Shown here: positions 8,552-17,659 of the stretch, piece after piece
How the letters are laid out: every line of letters starts with the position of its first letter
Numbering within the stretch: the stretch's first letter is position 1
NCBI GenBank assembly: GCA_011250595.1
Contig: JAANMP010000003.1
Span: 62,001 to 126,000 of the forward strand
Direction: 5' to 3'
Source of the DNA: Bacillus sp. MM2020_1
GTDB lineage: Bacteria; Bacillota; Bacilli; Bacillales; Cytobacillaceae
Length of the DNA: 64,000 nt
Translations under genes and position numbers: made by a program
The notes under the pieces: generated by a model
Seen by the model: the letters and a program-made list of their open reading frames with translations, nothing else
Told to the model about the DNA's origin: nothing
Databases searched by the model: none

Positions 8552-9940
8552 ATGGAAATTAAAACTGGTTATTTCATAAAAGAGATCAAAGGAGACACGC
8601 TTACACCAATCTCCATTTTACAAAAAATGAGTGGGAATAAGAAGTTTTTATTGGAAAGTTCCCATAAGTACAATGATTCTGGAAGATATTCCTTCATCGG
8701 TGCTGATCCAGCCTTTGAGCTCATTTCGAGCGGTGATAGCAACGAAATTATTTCGAGGAATGGAGACAAGGAAGTAATAAAGGGTAACCCTCTCGAAGTG
8801 TTAAAAAACCTTATCCCTCCCATAGATTATGAAGAATCTCCCTTTCCGTTTATTGGAGGGGCTGTAGGATATGTGGGATATGACATTATCAGGCAATATG
8901 AGGTGATTGGAGAGGAACATCCAAACGGAATGGAGATGCCGGATGTCCATTTAATGTTTTATGAAGAAGTCATTGTCTTTGATCACCTTGAAGATAAGGT
9001 TTTGATTTGTGGTTGTTCTTTAACTAAGGAGAGCGATAACGCTTTAGTTGAGAAGAGAATTGAAGAAAGAATAGAGGAACTAAAAAAGCCAACTTTCTAT
9101 GCAACTGACGAGCCGTTTTATTTTTCAGGATTTGTCTCAGAAACAACAAAAGAAACCTTTATCAAGAATGTAGAAATAGCCAAAGAACATATTTTAGCTG
9201 GTGATATTTTTCAAGTGGTTCTTTCAAGACGAATGAAATCAACCTTTAACGGAGAACCTTTATCACTTTATCGTAAGCATCGTGCGAATAATCCCACTCC
9301 TTATATGTTTTATATTGATTTTGATGCATATACCGTTATTGGTTCATCTCCCGAAAGCTTACTTAAAACAAGGGAAAGAACAGTCATTTCGAATCCCATC
9401 GCAGGAACAAAAAGACGAGGGAGAACGACTGAAGAAGATTTGCTGATAGAAAAGGAATTGAAAAATAATGAAAAGGAACTTGCAGAGCATAAAATGCTTG
9501 TCGACCTTGGCAGGAATGATCTCGGGAAAATCAGCGAGTTCGGCACGGTCCAGGTGGATAAGTATATGACAGTAGAAAAATACCGCCATGTAATGCATCT
9601 TGTGTCAGAAGTAAGCGGCCAATTAACGACAGATAAAACTGCAATCGATGCTCTTGCGGCCTGTCTTCCTGCCGGGACTGTTTCAGGGGCTCCAAAGGTT
9701 CGGGCCATGGAGATTATTAACTCGTTGGAAAAATCAAAACGAGGCTTATATTCAGGGGCGGTAGGATACTTATCAGCGGATGGAAATATGGATTTTGCCC
9801 TTGCCATTCGAACCATGGTTTTAAAAGAGGGTTCGGCCTATATTCAAGCGGGTGCGGGAATCGTGTATGACTCGAATCCAGAGTCAGAATATCAAGAGAC
9901 GATAAATAAACTTAATTCTTTCTTGGAGGGTGAGAAATGA
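8552..9940 (+). CDS. trpE: Anthranilate synthase component I
   Basis: A 462-residue chorismate-binding enzyme making anthranilate from chorismate with TrpG. The C-terminal catalytic domain shows IGSSPESLL, NPIAGTKRRG, LAEHKMLVDLGRNDLG and PAGTVSGAPKVRAMEI. The N-terminal half carries the LLESS element expected for feedback inhibition by tryptophan. It is the first gene after the T-box, and its stop overlaps the trpG start (ATGA). Confidence 0.96.
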   Translation: MEIKTGYFIKEIKGDTLTPISILQKMSGNKKFLLESSHKYNDSGRYSFIGADPAFELISSGDSNEIISRNGDKEVIKGNPLEVLKNLIPPIDYEESPFPFIGGAVGYVGYDIIRQYEVIGEEHPNGMEMPDVHLMFYEEVIVFDHLEDKVLICGCSLTKESDNALVEKRIEERIEELKKPTFYATDEPFYFSGFVSETTKETFIKNVEIAKEHILAGDIFQVVLSRRMKSTFNGEPLSLYRKHRANNPTPYMFYIDFDAYTVIGSSPESLLKTRERTVISNPIAGTKRRGRTTEEDLLIEKELKNNEKELAEHKMLVDLGRNDLGKISEFGTVQVDKYMTVEKYRHVMHLVSEVSGQLTTDKTAIDALAACLPAGTVSGAPKVRAMEIINSLEKSKRGLYSGAVGYLSADGNMDFALAIRTMVLKEGSAYIQAGAGIVYDSNPESEYQETINKLNSFLEGEK

Positions 9941-10548
9941 TTTTATTGATTGATAATTTTGATTCGTTTACATTCAACCTCTATCAGTATCTTGGAGAAC
10001 TAGGGGAACAAATTACCGTTTTTAGAAATAATCAACTAACTATGGAGCAAATCAGAGAATTAAATCCGAAAGCAATTATTCTTTCCCCTGGGCCTGGGAA
10101 ACCGGAGAAAGCCGGGATTTGTATCGAATTGATTCAAACATTCTATGATAAAATCCCGATTCTAGGGATTTGTCTTGGGCATCAGGCCATTGGAGCTTCC
10201 TTCGGTGGAAAGATTCAAAGAGCAACACTCATCAAACATGGTAAAACATCGATGATTTCGCATCATCGAGTAGGGCTTTTCAAAGGGCTTCCCAACCCTG
10301 TAGATGTGATGAGGTATCATTCATTAATTATTGAAAAAAGTAGTATTCCTGATGTACTAGAGTGTATCGCATATTCTGAAGAGGATCAGGAAATTATGGC
10401 CATAAAACATCGTCAATTTCCTGTTTACGGTCTCCAGTTTCATCCCGAGTCAATTGGTACTCCTTCGGGAAAGGAAATCATCAAGAACTTTTTAAATGAG
10501 ATAGAAAGGATGAAGAAAAATGAAGAATTACTTACTCCAATTAGCTGA
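9937..10548 (+). CDS. trpG: Anthranilate synthase component II (glutamine amidotransferase)
   Basis: A 203-residue class I glutamine amidotransferase supplying ammonia to TrpE. It has the N-terminal IDNFDSFTFNLYQYL, the oxyanion loop SPGPGKP, the nucleophile loop GICLGHQAI with the catalytic Cys, and LQFHPESIGTPSG with the catalytic His and Glu. It lies within the trp operon, overlapping trpE and trpD. In B. subtilis the amidotransferase (pabA/trpG) is instead in the folate operon, so a separate pabA may or may not exist in this genome. Confidence 0.94.
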   Translation: MILLIDNFDSFTFNLYQYLGELGEQITVFRNNQLTMEQIRELNPKAIILSPGPGKPEKAGICIELIQTFYDKIPILGICLGHQAIGASFGGKIQRATLIKHGKTSMISHHRVGLFKGLPNPVDVMRYHSLIIEKSSIPDVLECIAYSEEDQEIMAIKHRQFPVYGLQFHPESIGTPSGKEIIKNFLNEIERMKKNEELLTPIS

Positions 10549-11548
10549 ACATGAATCATTCTCTGAAAACCAGATGAAAGAAGCCGTTAATTTTATTTTG
10601 GGTGAGGAAGTTTCAGAATCTGAAATTGCTGCTTTTTTAATGGGTTTGAAATCAAAAGGAGAAACAGTCGAAGAAATTACCGGGATTGTAAAAGCCATGA
10701 AAGCAAATACATTGAAATTTAAAGAGGAATTTTCAGGTGTTCTTGATAATTGTGGGACCGGAGGAGACGGGTCTTCGAGTTTTAATGTGAGTACCACTTC
10801 AGCGTTTGTTATTGCTAGTGCCGGAATCCCTGTAGCCAAACATGGAAACAGGAGTGTCTCAAGTAAAACAGGCAGTGCTGATGTCCTCGAATATTTAGGA
10901 GTAAATTTAAATCTATCTGCGCAAAGAACGGAAGAAATTCTGCAGGAAATCGGAATATCCTTCTTATTCGCACCTAATGTTCATCCCAAATTGAAGAAAG
11001 TAATGATGGTTCGCAAACAACTTAAGATTCCAACGATATTTAATTTTATCGGCCCGCTAACTAATCCGATTGAGTTGGACTATCAATTGCTAGGCGTGTA
11101 TCGGAGAGATCTTTTAAATGTGTTTGCTGAAGTTCTTCAAAAGTTGGGCCGCAAGCGTGCCATTGTCGTTAATGGAGCTGGCTTTATGGATGAAGCATCA
11201 CTCCAGGGTGAAAATCATTTAACCATTTTAGAGGATGGGAAGATCACCAACCTGTCATTTAATCCTGAAGAAGTGGATCTCCCTCAATACGATAACAGCA
11301 ATATTAAAGGTGGGGACTCCAAGGAGAATGCTGAAATATTAATCAAAGTCTTAAAAGGAGAAAAAGGTGCGTACCGAGATACAGTACTACTTAATTCGGG
11401 ACTTGGTATATACACAGCAGGGAGAGCAAACTCCATTAAGGAAGGTATCCAAATAGCGAGTGAAATCATTGATTCTGGTGCTGCATATGAAAAGTTAAAC
11501 AAGGTGATTGAGAAATCAAATGCAGAAGGTCAGAAAGAGGCGATATAA
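10520..11548 (+). CDS. trpD: Anthranilate phosphoribosyltransferase
   Basis: A 342-residue enzyme joining anthranilate to PRPP. It shows DNCGTGGDGSSSFNVST (the PRPP-binding glycine motif), KHGNRSVSSKTGSADVLE and FNFIGPLTNP. The chosen ATG overlaps trpG by 29 bases and is preceded by AAAGGATGAAG. The next gene starts immediately after its stop. Length matches the family. Confidence 0.95.
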   Translation: MKNYLLQLAEHESFSENQMKEAVNFILGEEVSESEIAAFLMGLKSKGETVEEITGIVKAMKANTLKFKEEFSGVLDNCGTGGDGSSSFNVSTTSAFVIASAGIPVAKHGNRSVSSKTGSADVLEYLGVNLNLSAQRTEEILQEIGISFLFAPNVHPKLKKVMMVRKQLKIPTIFNFIGPLTNPIELDYQLLGVYRRDLLNVFAEVLQKLGRKRAIVVNGAGFMDEASLQGENHLTILEDGKITNLSFNPEEVDLPQYDNSNIKGGDSKENAEILIKVLKGEKGAYRDTVLLNSGLGIYTAGRANSIKEGIQIASEIIDSGAAYEKLNKVIEKSNAEGQKEAI

Positions 11549-12340
11549 GTGGCGACAATCTTAGATAAAATCATTGATGAAAAGAAAAAAGAGGTCCTTC
11601 TCCTTCGAGAAGGAAACCAACCAATACTAGATACTGTTCTCCCTAAAAGGTCTTTTATACAAAAGCTGCATACAGCCGGTGAAATATCGATTATATCTGA
11701 ATTTAAGCGCGCATCTCCATCAAAAGGAATTATTAACAACACAATTGAGCCATCCTATCAGGCTTCGATATATGAAGAGTATGGTGCTTCAGCCATTTCT
11801 GTCCTTACAGACCAAACCTTTTTTAAAGGGTCCTTCTCCGATTTAAAAGCAGTTCGGAGTAAAGTAAACCTGCCAATTCTATGTAAGGATTTTATCATTG
11901 ATCGGCTCCAAATTAATCTTGCTGCGTTTCATGGGGCAGATATTATTTTATTAATAGTAGCAGCTTTAGATGATGATAGCTTGCGAGACCTTTTTGAATA
12001 TGCAAAAAGCTTAGGCTTGGAGGTATTAGTTGAGGTCCATAATGAGCAGGAACTCGACAGGGCCCTGAAAATGGGCGCAAAGCTGATTGGCGTGAATAAT
12101 CGGGACTTAAAAACGTTTCAAGTTTCGCTGGAAGTAACTGAAAATTTAGCTTCTACTGTAATAAACTCTGGGGCTTATCTTATTAGTGAAAGCGGAATTC
12201 AACATCCAGAGGATGTAAAGCGAGTCAGGAATGCAGGAGCAAACGGGATATTAGTTGGAGAGGCTTTGATGAAAAGTTCAGATGTAAAGCAATCCTTTTC
12301 GGACTTTCGCATCCCCCTTAAAGAAGGAGTAAAAAGATGA
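11549..12340 (+). CDS. trpC: Indole-3-glycerol-phosphate synthase
   Basis: A 263-residue TIM-barrel enzyme starting at GTG directly after the trpD stop. It has ISEFKRASPSKG near the N-terminus, VLTDQTFFKGSF, CKDFIIDRLQI, GVNNRDLKTF and SESGIQHPEDV, the usual substrate-binding loops. It converts carboxyphenylaminodeoxyribulose phosphate to indole-3-glycerol phosphate. Its end overlaps trpF (ATGA). Confidence 0.95.
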   Translation: MATILDKIIDEKKKEVLLLREGNQPILDTVLPKRSFIQKLHTAGEISIISEFKRASPSKGIINNTIEPSYQASIYEEYGASAISVLTDQTFFKGSFSDLKAVRSKVNLPILCKDFIIDRLQINLAAFHGADIILLIVAALDDDSLRDLFEYAKSLGLEVLVEVHNEQELDRALKMGAKLIGVNNRDLKTFQVSLEVTENLASTVINSGAYLISESGIQHPEDVKRVRNAGANGILVGEALMKSSDVKQSFSDFRIPLKEGVKR

Positions 12341-12954
12341 AAGTGAAAATTTGTGGAATAACTGATGTTGAGACGGGAATTGCGGCCGCAGAATACGGGG
12401 CAGATGCGCTGGGGTTTGTGTTTGCTGAAAGTAAACGCAGGATTTCCACTGAGAAAGCAAAAGAAATTATTGCACATTTGCCTAAAGAGGTCTTCAAGGT
12501 CGGTGTGTTTGTCGATGAAACAAGAGAGAGCATAGAAACAATCGCTTCTGCAGTTGGGCTTACTCATATTCAATTACACGGAGACGAAAGTGCGTCATTC
12601 AGTGAATCGCTTTCACTGCCAGTCATTAAAGCCATTTGTTTTCAAGGGAATGAAAGTTTAGCCGATTTGGCTGATTTATCAAACGACTTCATCCTGCTAG
12701 ACAGCCCCAAAGGGAAATACAGAGGTGGAAATGGGACGGTATTTAATTGGAATGAGGTTAATCCTCATTTGCTTTCTAGCAAAAAAATCATCCTTGCCGG
12801 CGGGTTGCATGCAGACAATGTTGAAGAGGCAATAAAAATTATTCGGCCCTTCATGGTAGATGTAAGCTCAGGAGTAGAAACTGAGGGGAAGAAGGATTTA
12901 AAAAAGATTCAATCATTTATTAATATAGCAAAAAGCACATTTGTGGGGAGGTAA
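12337..12954 (+). CDS. trpF: Phosphoribosylanthranilate isomerase
   Basis: A 205-residue TIM-barrel isomerase. The motif VKICGIT at the start contains the catalytic cysteine, and the C-terminal [10 protein letters not shown] and VDVSSGVET form the phosphate site. It overlaps trpC by four bases and lies five bases before trpB. Confidence 0.95.
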   Translation: MKVKICGITDVETGIAAAEYGADALGFVFAESKRRISTEKAKEIIAHLPKEVFKVGVFVDETRESIETIASAVGLTHIQLHGDESASFSESLSLPVIKAICFQGNESLADLADLSNDFILLDSPKGKYRGGNGTVFNWNEVNPHLLSSKKIILAGGLHADNVEEAIKIIRPFMVDVSSGVETEGKKDLKKIQSFINIAKSTFVGR

Positions 12955-12959
12955 AGGGA

Positions 12960-14159
12960 ATGAACACATATACATTACCAAATGAAAGTGGACACTTCGG
13001 TATTTTTGGAGGAAGATTTGTCCCGGAAACATTAATGAAGGCAGTAATCGAACTTGGTGAGGCCTATGAAATTGCAAAAAAGGATCCTTCCTTTCAAGCC
13101 GAGATAGGGCAGTTGTTAAAAAACTATGTTGGTAGAGAAACGCCATTGTACTATGCAGAAAACTTAACCCGCCATGCGGGAGGAGCTAAAATTTTTCTGA
13201 AAAGAGAAGATTTAAACCATACTGGAGCTCATAAAATTAACAATGCCATTGGGCAGGCACTCCTTGCGGTACGAATGGGAAAGAAGAAAATTGTTGCTGA
13301 AACAGGAGCAGGTCAGCACGGTGTAGCAACTGCCACCGTTTGCGCTTTATTAAATCTCGATTGTATCGTTTTTATGGGTGAAGAAGATATCAAAAGGCAG
13401 GCACTAAATGTATTTCGAATGGAACTGCTAGGTGCAAGGGTCGTCAGTGTTACTTCTGGAAGTGCAACATTAAAAGATGCAGTAAACGAAGCCTTAAGAT
13501 ACTGGGTAGAAAATGTAGATGATACCCACTATTTATTGGGTTCTGTTATGGGACCACACCCTTTTCCACAAATGGTAAGAGACTTTCAAAGTGTGATTGG
13601 AAAGGAAACAAAACAACAATTCCAATTATGTGAAGGAACGCTTCCAGATGCCTTGGTCGCCTGTATTGGCGGTGGGAGCAATGCAATGGGGATGTTCTAC
13701 CCTTTTATTGAGGATGAGAGCGTCAGTCTTTATGGAGTGGAAGCTGCAGGTCAGGGAGTTGATACAGAATACCATGCAGCATCGTTAACAAAAGGATGTC
13801 CCGGTGTATTACATGGTGCACTGATGTATCTCTTACAGAATCAAGATGGTCAAATTCAAGAAGCACACTCCATTTCGGCTGGCCTTGATTATCCGGGCGT
13901 TGGACCAGAACATAGCTATTTACATGACATTGGTCGAGCAGACTATCACTCGATTACAGATAAAGAAGCGTTAGAAGCATTTCAGCTTTTATCGAAACTT
14001 GAAGGTATCATTCCTGCATTAGAGAGTGCACATGCCATTGCTTTTGCTGTAAAACTTGCTGCAGAAATGGATAAGTCAAAAAATATCGTCGTGTGTCTAT
14101 CAGGTCGCGGGGATAAAGATGTTGATACTGTGAAAACTCGGCTAAGAGAGGAGAGATAA
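12960..14159 (+). CDS. trpB: Tryptophan synthase beta chain
   Basis: A 399-residue PLP enzyme condensing indole with serine. [19 protein letters not shown] contains the PLP-binding lysine (last K of HTGAHK), and [11 protein letters not shown] and GGGSNAMG are the substrate and phosphate loops. YPGVGPEHS marks the classic TrpB1 type that pairs with TrpA. It is followed three bases later by trpA. Confidence 0.96.
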   Translation: MNTYTLPNESGHFGIFGGRFVPETLMKAVIELGEAYEIAKKDPSFQAEIGQLLKNYVGRETPLYYAENLTRHAGGAKIFLKREDLNHTGAHKINNAIGQALLAVRMGKKKIVAETGAGQHGVATATVCALLNLDCIVFMGEEDIKRQALNVFRMELLGARVVSVTSGSATLKDAVNEALRYWVENVDDTHYLLGSVMGPHPFPQMVRDFQSVIGKETKQQFQLCEGTLPDALVACIGGGSNAMGMFYPFIEDESVSLYGVEAAGQGVDTEYHAASLTKGCPGVLHGALMYLLQNQDGQIQEAHSISAGLDYPGVGPEHSYLHDIGRADYHSITDKEALEAFQLLSKLEGIIPALESAHAIAFAVKLAAEMDKSKNIVVCLSGRGDKDVDTVKTRLREER

Positions 14160-14162
14160 ATA

Positions 14163-14948
14163 ATGAACCGTTTCGAACAAGCATTTTCAGCATTGAAAAA
14201 AAACAATAACAAAGCTTTTGTACCCTACATAATGGCAGGGGATGGCGGGTTGGATTGTTTGGTTGACCGCCTAATATTATTGGAGAGATATGGTGCAACT
14301 GCCATTGAAGTTGGAGTCCCTTTTTCAGACCCTGTTGCCGATGGGCCAACTATTCAACGGGCTGGTATTAGGGCACTTGAAAACGGAACCACTTTAACGG
14401 GGATTATTGCAGAAATAGGAAAAGCGAGACAAGTGGTTTCTGTTCCAATCCTTCTGATGACCTACTTGAATCCCATTTACTCCTATGGCATCAATGAATT
14501 TGTTAAAGATATTCGCCTAGCCGGTGTGGACGGGTGTATTATTCCCGATTTGCCAATCGAAGAAGAGGAAATTATTACTCCTCAGCTTGAGGAAGCGGAA
14601 ATAGAATTGATTCGACTTGTTACGCTGACAACACCGATAGAGAGAATTAAGACCATTTCAAGCAAGGGAAAAGGTTTTTTATATACAGTTACCATAAAGG
14701 GGATTACGGGGGCAAGAAATGAATATGATTCGGAATTGAATCAATTTTTATTGGCAGTAAAAGAAGTGAGTCCCATTCCTGTATTGGCAGGCTTCGGTAT
14801 TTCAAGTCAAGATCAAATAATAGACTTAACAAAATACTGTGATGGAGTTATTGTCGGTAGTAAAATTGTCGATTTATTTAACAGTCAAAACCTGTTAGAG
14901 CTAGAAAAGTTGATGTCAGTGTTCAAATCAAAATCAGAAATCGTATAG
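14163..14948 (+). CDS. trpA: Tryptophan synthase alpha chain
   Basis: A 261-residue TIM-barrel subunit cleaving indole-3-glycerol phosphate. It has EVGVPFSDPVADGPTIQRA with the catalytic Glu, GVDGCIIPDLPIEE with the catalytic Asp, and GFGISSQDQI. It is the last gene of the operon and is followed by a strong terminator. Confidence 0.95.
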   Translation: MNRFEQAFSALKKNNNKAFVPYIMAGDGGLDCLVDRLILLERYGATAIEVGVPFSDPVADGPTIQRAGIRALENGTTLTGIIAEIGKARQVVSVPILLMTYLNPIYSYGINEFVKDIRLAGVDGCIIPDLPIEEEEIITPQLEEAEIELIRLVTLTTPIERIKTISSKGKGFLYTVTIKGITGARNEYDSELNQFLLAVKEVSPIPVLAGFGISSQDQIIDLTKYCDGVIVGSKIVDLFNSQNLLELEKLMSVFKSKSEIV

Positions 14949-14949
14949 G

Positions 14950-14987
14950 AAAAAGGTCTACTCTCTTCCAAGTGAGTAGACCTTTTT
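14950..14987 (+). terminator. Terminator of the trp operon
   Basis: AAAAAGGTCTACTC (14950-14963) pairs with GAGTAGACCTTTTT (14974-14987). Confidence 0.88.
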
Positions 14988-15115
14988 AGTACAACGTGTC
15001 ATTTGTTACTGCGAGAATCTCCTATTATTACTATAATTTAGTTTACGGAATTGTTTTTTAAACTGCTGTTGCTTAACGGCTAAACTAACCAGCTTTTTAG
15101 TAAGGATGAGGGATT

Positions 15116-15691
15116 ATGAGGGTTTATGAAACGATACTTTCTATTCTAGAAGAAAAAGGACCATTACCTATTCCGGCAATTTGCCAAGAGGTCAATCACG
15201 TCCTTAATTCAAATCGCGAAAAACCAATCCTTCCAGCACAGATTATATCGATTGTCACAAGAAAAAAGGATTTATTTCGCGTGAACGGCGGAAGAATTTC
15301 AATTCACCCAGATAAATATCCATTTTCATTAATTGCTTCTCTTGAAGGTTTTGGTGACATTTCTTACCAAGTTCGCGTTAATTTCGTGAAAAATCGTTTT
15401 GCAGCTTTGGTCTGGCGAAATAAAGAAAATATTCAGCCCTTCTCGGATTTCCAATCGATTGCTCCTGGCGACCTGGAAGAATTTAAACGAGAACTTTATA
15501 GTATGAATATCTGGGAGTGGAAACCAACCTATCGAAGTGAAGACGGAATAATTATCGAAGGGAAATACTGGTCTGTAAAGTTAATCACAAAAGGTAAAGT
15601 CTATGAAAGTGAAGGAACTAAGAGCTTTCCGGAAAACTGGGATCAGTTTTGTAATGCAGTCGAAAAATTAACAGGTACACCATTTCATTAG
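15116..15691 (+). CDS. Conserved hypothetical protein with possible N-terminal winged helix
   Basis: I do not recognise a named family for this 191-residue protein. Residues about 1-65 (LSILEEKGPLPIPAICQEV, then VTRKKDLFRVNGGRISI) have the length and pattern of a HARE/RpoE-delta-type winged helix. The rest is a mixed alpha/beta region rich in aromatic residues (WEWKPTY, GKYWSVKLI). No signal peptide or membrane segment is seen. It stands alone between the trp terminator and mnmH; GGATGAGGG precedes the ATG. Confidence 0.6.
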   Translation: MRVYETILSILEEKGPLPIPAICQEVNHVLNSNREKPILPAQIISIVTRKKDLFRVNGGRISIHPDKYPFSLIASLEGFGDISYQVRVNFVKNRFAALVWRNKENIQPFSDFQSIAPGDLEEFKRELYSMNIWEWKPTYRSEDGIIIEGKYWSVKLITKGKVYESEGTKSFPENWDQFCNAVEKLTGTPFH

Positions 15692-15729
15692 TAGATGAAT
15701 ATCGAATCCAACCAGTAATTCCCAGCTTC

Positions 15730-15758
15730 TTGAAAGCTAAGGATATATCCTGTATAAT
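15730..15758 (+). promoter_or_regulatory. Promoter upstream of mnmH
   Basis: TTGAAA (15730-15735), a 17-base spacer and a perfect TATAAT (15753-15758) give a 5' leader of about 130 bases before mnmH. Confidence 0.7.
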
Positions 15759-15894
15759 GAGTATATACCTTATTAAGAAAATATCTTGATGATTATGTTC
15801 ATTTTTCTGAAACTTCCCGTTGTGGAAGTTTTGTTTGTTTTTATTAAATATTTAATTTTTATGAAAATTTACTTGTACAAGGAGCGTAAATTAG

Positions 15895-16986
15895 ATGAAG
15901 GAAATGACGGTTGAAGATCTTTTTACAATAAAGAACCCAGTTATCATTGATATACGCTCACCGATTGAGTTTAAAGATGGGGCAATTCCAGGGGCAATCA
16001 ATGTTCCCTTATTTACAGATGAGGAACGGCAAATAATCGGAACTATTTACAAACAAGAAGGAGCAGCAATTGCTAAATGGAAAGCAATGGAAATTGTCTC
16101 TCCCAAAATTCCTGAACTCCTACAAACGATAAAGAAATGCGTATCAAATGATACAGAGCTTATAATCCATTGCTGGCGCGGTGGAATGCGAAGTAAGGCC
16201 GTGGTTACATTTTTAGAGTTTGCCGGTATTTATTCATGGCGTTTAGTAGATGGTTATAAAGCATACCGCCACTACATTCTTGAACAACTGCCGACCATGC
16301 TTCCTAACAAAGCAATCGTCCTCCATGGATTAACAGGTGTTGGAAAAACAGAGGTCTTAAAGATATTGAACAAGAAGGGATACCCTATCCTAGACCTTGA
16401 AGAGATGGCGGGGCATCGCGGGTCGATATTTGGAACGATTGGTCTTAGTGACGGCCATAACCAAAAGACCTTTGATTCCCTTTTATTTAAGGGACTTCTA
16501 GACATAAAAGATGCCGAGTATTTTCTGGTTGAAGCAGAAAGCAAAAGAATTGGAAAAGCTGTTCAATCTGAAGAATTAATGGTTAAAAAAATGGAAGGTA
16601 TTAACATCAATCTCAACACCCCTATTGAACAACGGGTGAAACATCTTGTTTCCGAGTATGTAGAGCCATACCAGGGGGAAACATGGTATTTCGATAAGAT
16701 TTCTGATGGGATTGAAAAGGTATTAAGACGGGTTAAGGATGCTGACATTAAAAAATCACTCATTGATACGTTAACAGCTCGAAATTATCCTGAAATGATT
16801 CGAATTTTGCTTGAACATTATTATGATCCACGCTACGACCATGCAAAACAAGAGTACGAAGGGGAATTCTTTGAAATATACGCCGAACACCCAAGTGATG
16901 CAGCAGAAAAAATTGCTGCAAAGCTTAATCAGTTATCCTTTTATCCTATACAGGAACTAAATATTTATAATCGTATGATAAAATGA
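15895..16986 (+). CDS. mnmH: tRNA 2-selenouridine synthase
   Basis: A 363-residue protein with an N-terminal rhodanese domain (residues about 1-130) whose active-site cysteine lies in HCWRGGMRSKA (Cys93), the CWRGG form specific to MnmH/SelU. A P-loop domain follows with Walker A HGLTGVGKT (residues 144-152). The enzyme replaces sulfur by selenium in 2-thiouridine at the wobble position of Lys, Glu and Gln tRNAs, using selenophosphate from SelD. It implies selenium metabolism, in agreement with the selenocysteine formate dehydrogenase later in the window. It has its own promoter and terminator. ATG 15895 follows AAGGAG at normal spacing. Confidence 0.92.
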   Translation: MKEMTVEDLFTIKNPVIIDIRSPIEFKDGAIPGAINVPLFTDEERQIIGTIYKQEGAAIAKWKAMEIVSPKIPELLQTIKKCVSNDTELIIHCWRGGMRSKAVVTFLEFAGIYSWRLVDGYKAYRHYILEQLPTMLPNKAIVLHGLTGVGKTEVLKILNKKGYPILDLEEMAGHRGSIFGTIGLSDGHNQKTFDSLLFKGLLDIKDAEYFLVEAESKRIGKAVQSEELMVKKMEGININLNTPIEQRVKHLVSEYVEPYQGETWYFDKISDGIEKVLRRVKDADIKKSLIDTLTARNYPEMIRILLEHYYDPRYDHAKQEYEGEFFEIYAEHPSDAAEKIAAKLNQLSFYPIQELNIYNRMIK

Positions 16987-16990
16987 TTGA

Positions 16991-17018
16991 AAAACCGCTG
17001 AATCTGTCAGCGGTTTTT
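16991..17018. terminator. Bidirectional terminator between mnmH and sda
   Basis: AACCGCTGA pairs with TCAGCGGTT across a short loop, with T runs on both strands. Confidence 0.85.
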
Positions 17019-17032
17019 TCATTGGGTTTATA

Positions 17033-17167
17033 CTATCGATTTTTAAATGGTTTTAAGCCACGTCGTTTGATTTCATCCTTTAAGATTTTAATCCATTCTT
17101 TTTCCTTGTCAGACTTTAATGCATCCCGATACGAAAAAACTAACTGCTCATTACTCATAATTTTCAT
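17033..17167 (-). CDS. sda: Sda-family sporulation kinase inhibitor
   Basis: A 44-residue protein on the minus strand. Its core SNEQLVFSYRDALK ... WIKILKDEIKRRGL matches the two-helix hairpin of Sda, which binds KinA/KinB-type histidine kinases and blocks entry into sporulation when replication is impaired. Length equals that of known Sda (about 46). GGAGG (17179-17183 on the plus strand as CCTCC) precedes the ATG by 11 bases. In B. subtilis sda expression depends on DnaA; I saw no clear DnaA box upstream, so that link is unproven here. Confidence 0.85.
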   Translation of the reverse strand: MKIMSNEQLVFSYRDALKSDKEKEWIKILKDEIKRRGLKPFKNR

Positions 17168-17328
17168 TTTTATGAATGCCTCCTCGGAAAATGAATTGAA
17201 TATTCAGTTTTTATAATTGTAATGGTTTTTATTCGTTTTGAGAACCAAAATTTAATAAAATTTTAAAATAGTTCACATTTAAAAACTAAAAACAGATTTT
17301 ATTTTAATAAATATTAATTATTCCCTGG

Positions 17329-17358
17329 TTGCACAACTGTGGTTGTATTGATTATACT
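17329..17358 (+). promoter_or_regulatory. Promoter of the DUF6501-like gene
   Basis: TTGCAC (17329-17334), an 18-base spacer and TATACT (17353-17358) precede the start by about 30 bases. Confidence 0.6.
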
Positions 17359-17386
17359 AGAAATTGGACAATGACCGAAAGGAACG

Positions 17387-17599
17387 GTGGCAACAATGAT
17401 TCATCTATCATGGCGTGATCGTGAAACAGTTAAAAAAATAAAATGCGTTCATACGGATGCTAAAAAATTTCTAGTCAATAATGCCTTAACGGCTGGAAAA
17501 ATCTATGATGTAAAAAATGAGACGGAAGAATTTTATTACATTATTGATAATACTGGAAAAGTAGGCGGTTTTTACAAGGAATATTTCCAGGATGCATAA
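17387..17599 (+). CDS. DUF6501-like small protein
   Basis: A 70-residue protein (or 67 residues from ATG 17396; GTG 17387 lies only three bases after GAAAGGA, the ATG twelve). The pattern TVKKIKCVHTDAKKF ... NETEEFYYIIDNTGKVGG recalls a short conserved Bacillus family known as DUF6501. No function is known. It is predicted soluble, probably an all-beta fold, and lies just before a terminator. Confidence 0.7.
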   Translation: MATMIHLSWRDRETVKKIKCVHTDAKKFLVNNALTAGKIYDVKNETEEFYYIIDNTGKVGGFYKEYFQDA

Positions 17600-17606
17600 A
17601 TAAACA

Positions 17607-17639
17607 GGACTGTGGGGCATAGGCCGCAGTCTTTTCTTA
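17607..17639 (+). terminator. Terminator before the acetyltransferase gene
   Basis: GACTGTGG (17608-17615) pairs with CCGCAGTC (17624-17631), one G-T pair, then TTTTCTT. Confidence 0.65.
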
Positions 17640-17659
17640 TGGAAAAAGGAGATAAAAAA

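Noticed and set aside
16983-17216. 77-residue plus-strand frame after mnmH
   Set aside because: It begins inside the mnmH terminator and lies opposite the sda gene, which has an RBS and a family match.
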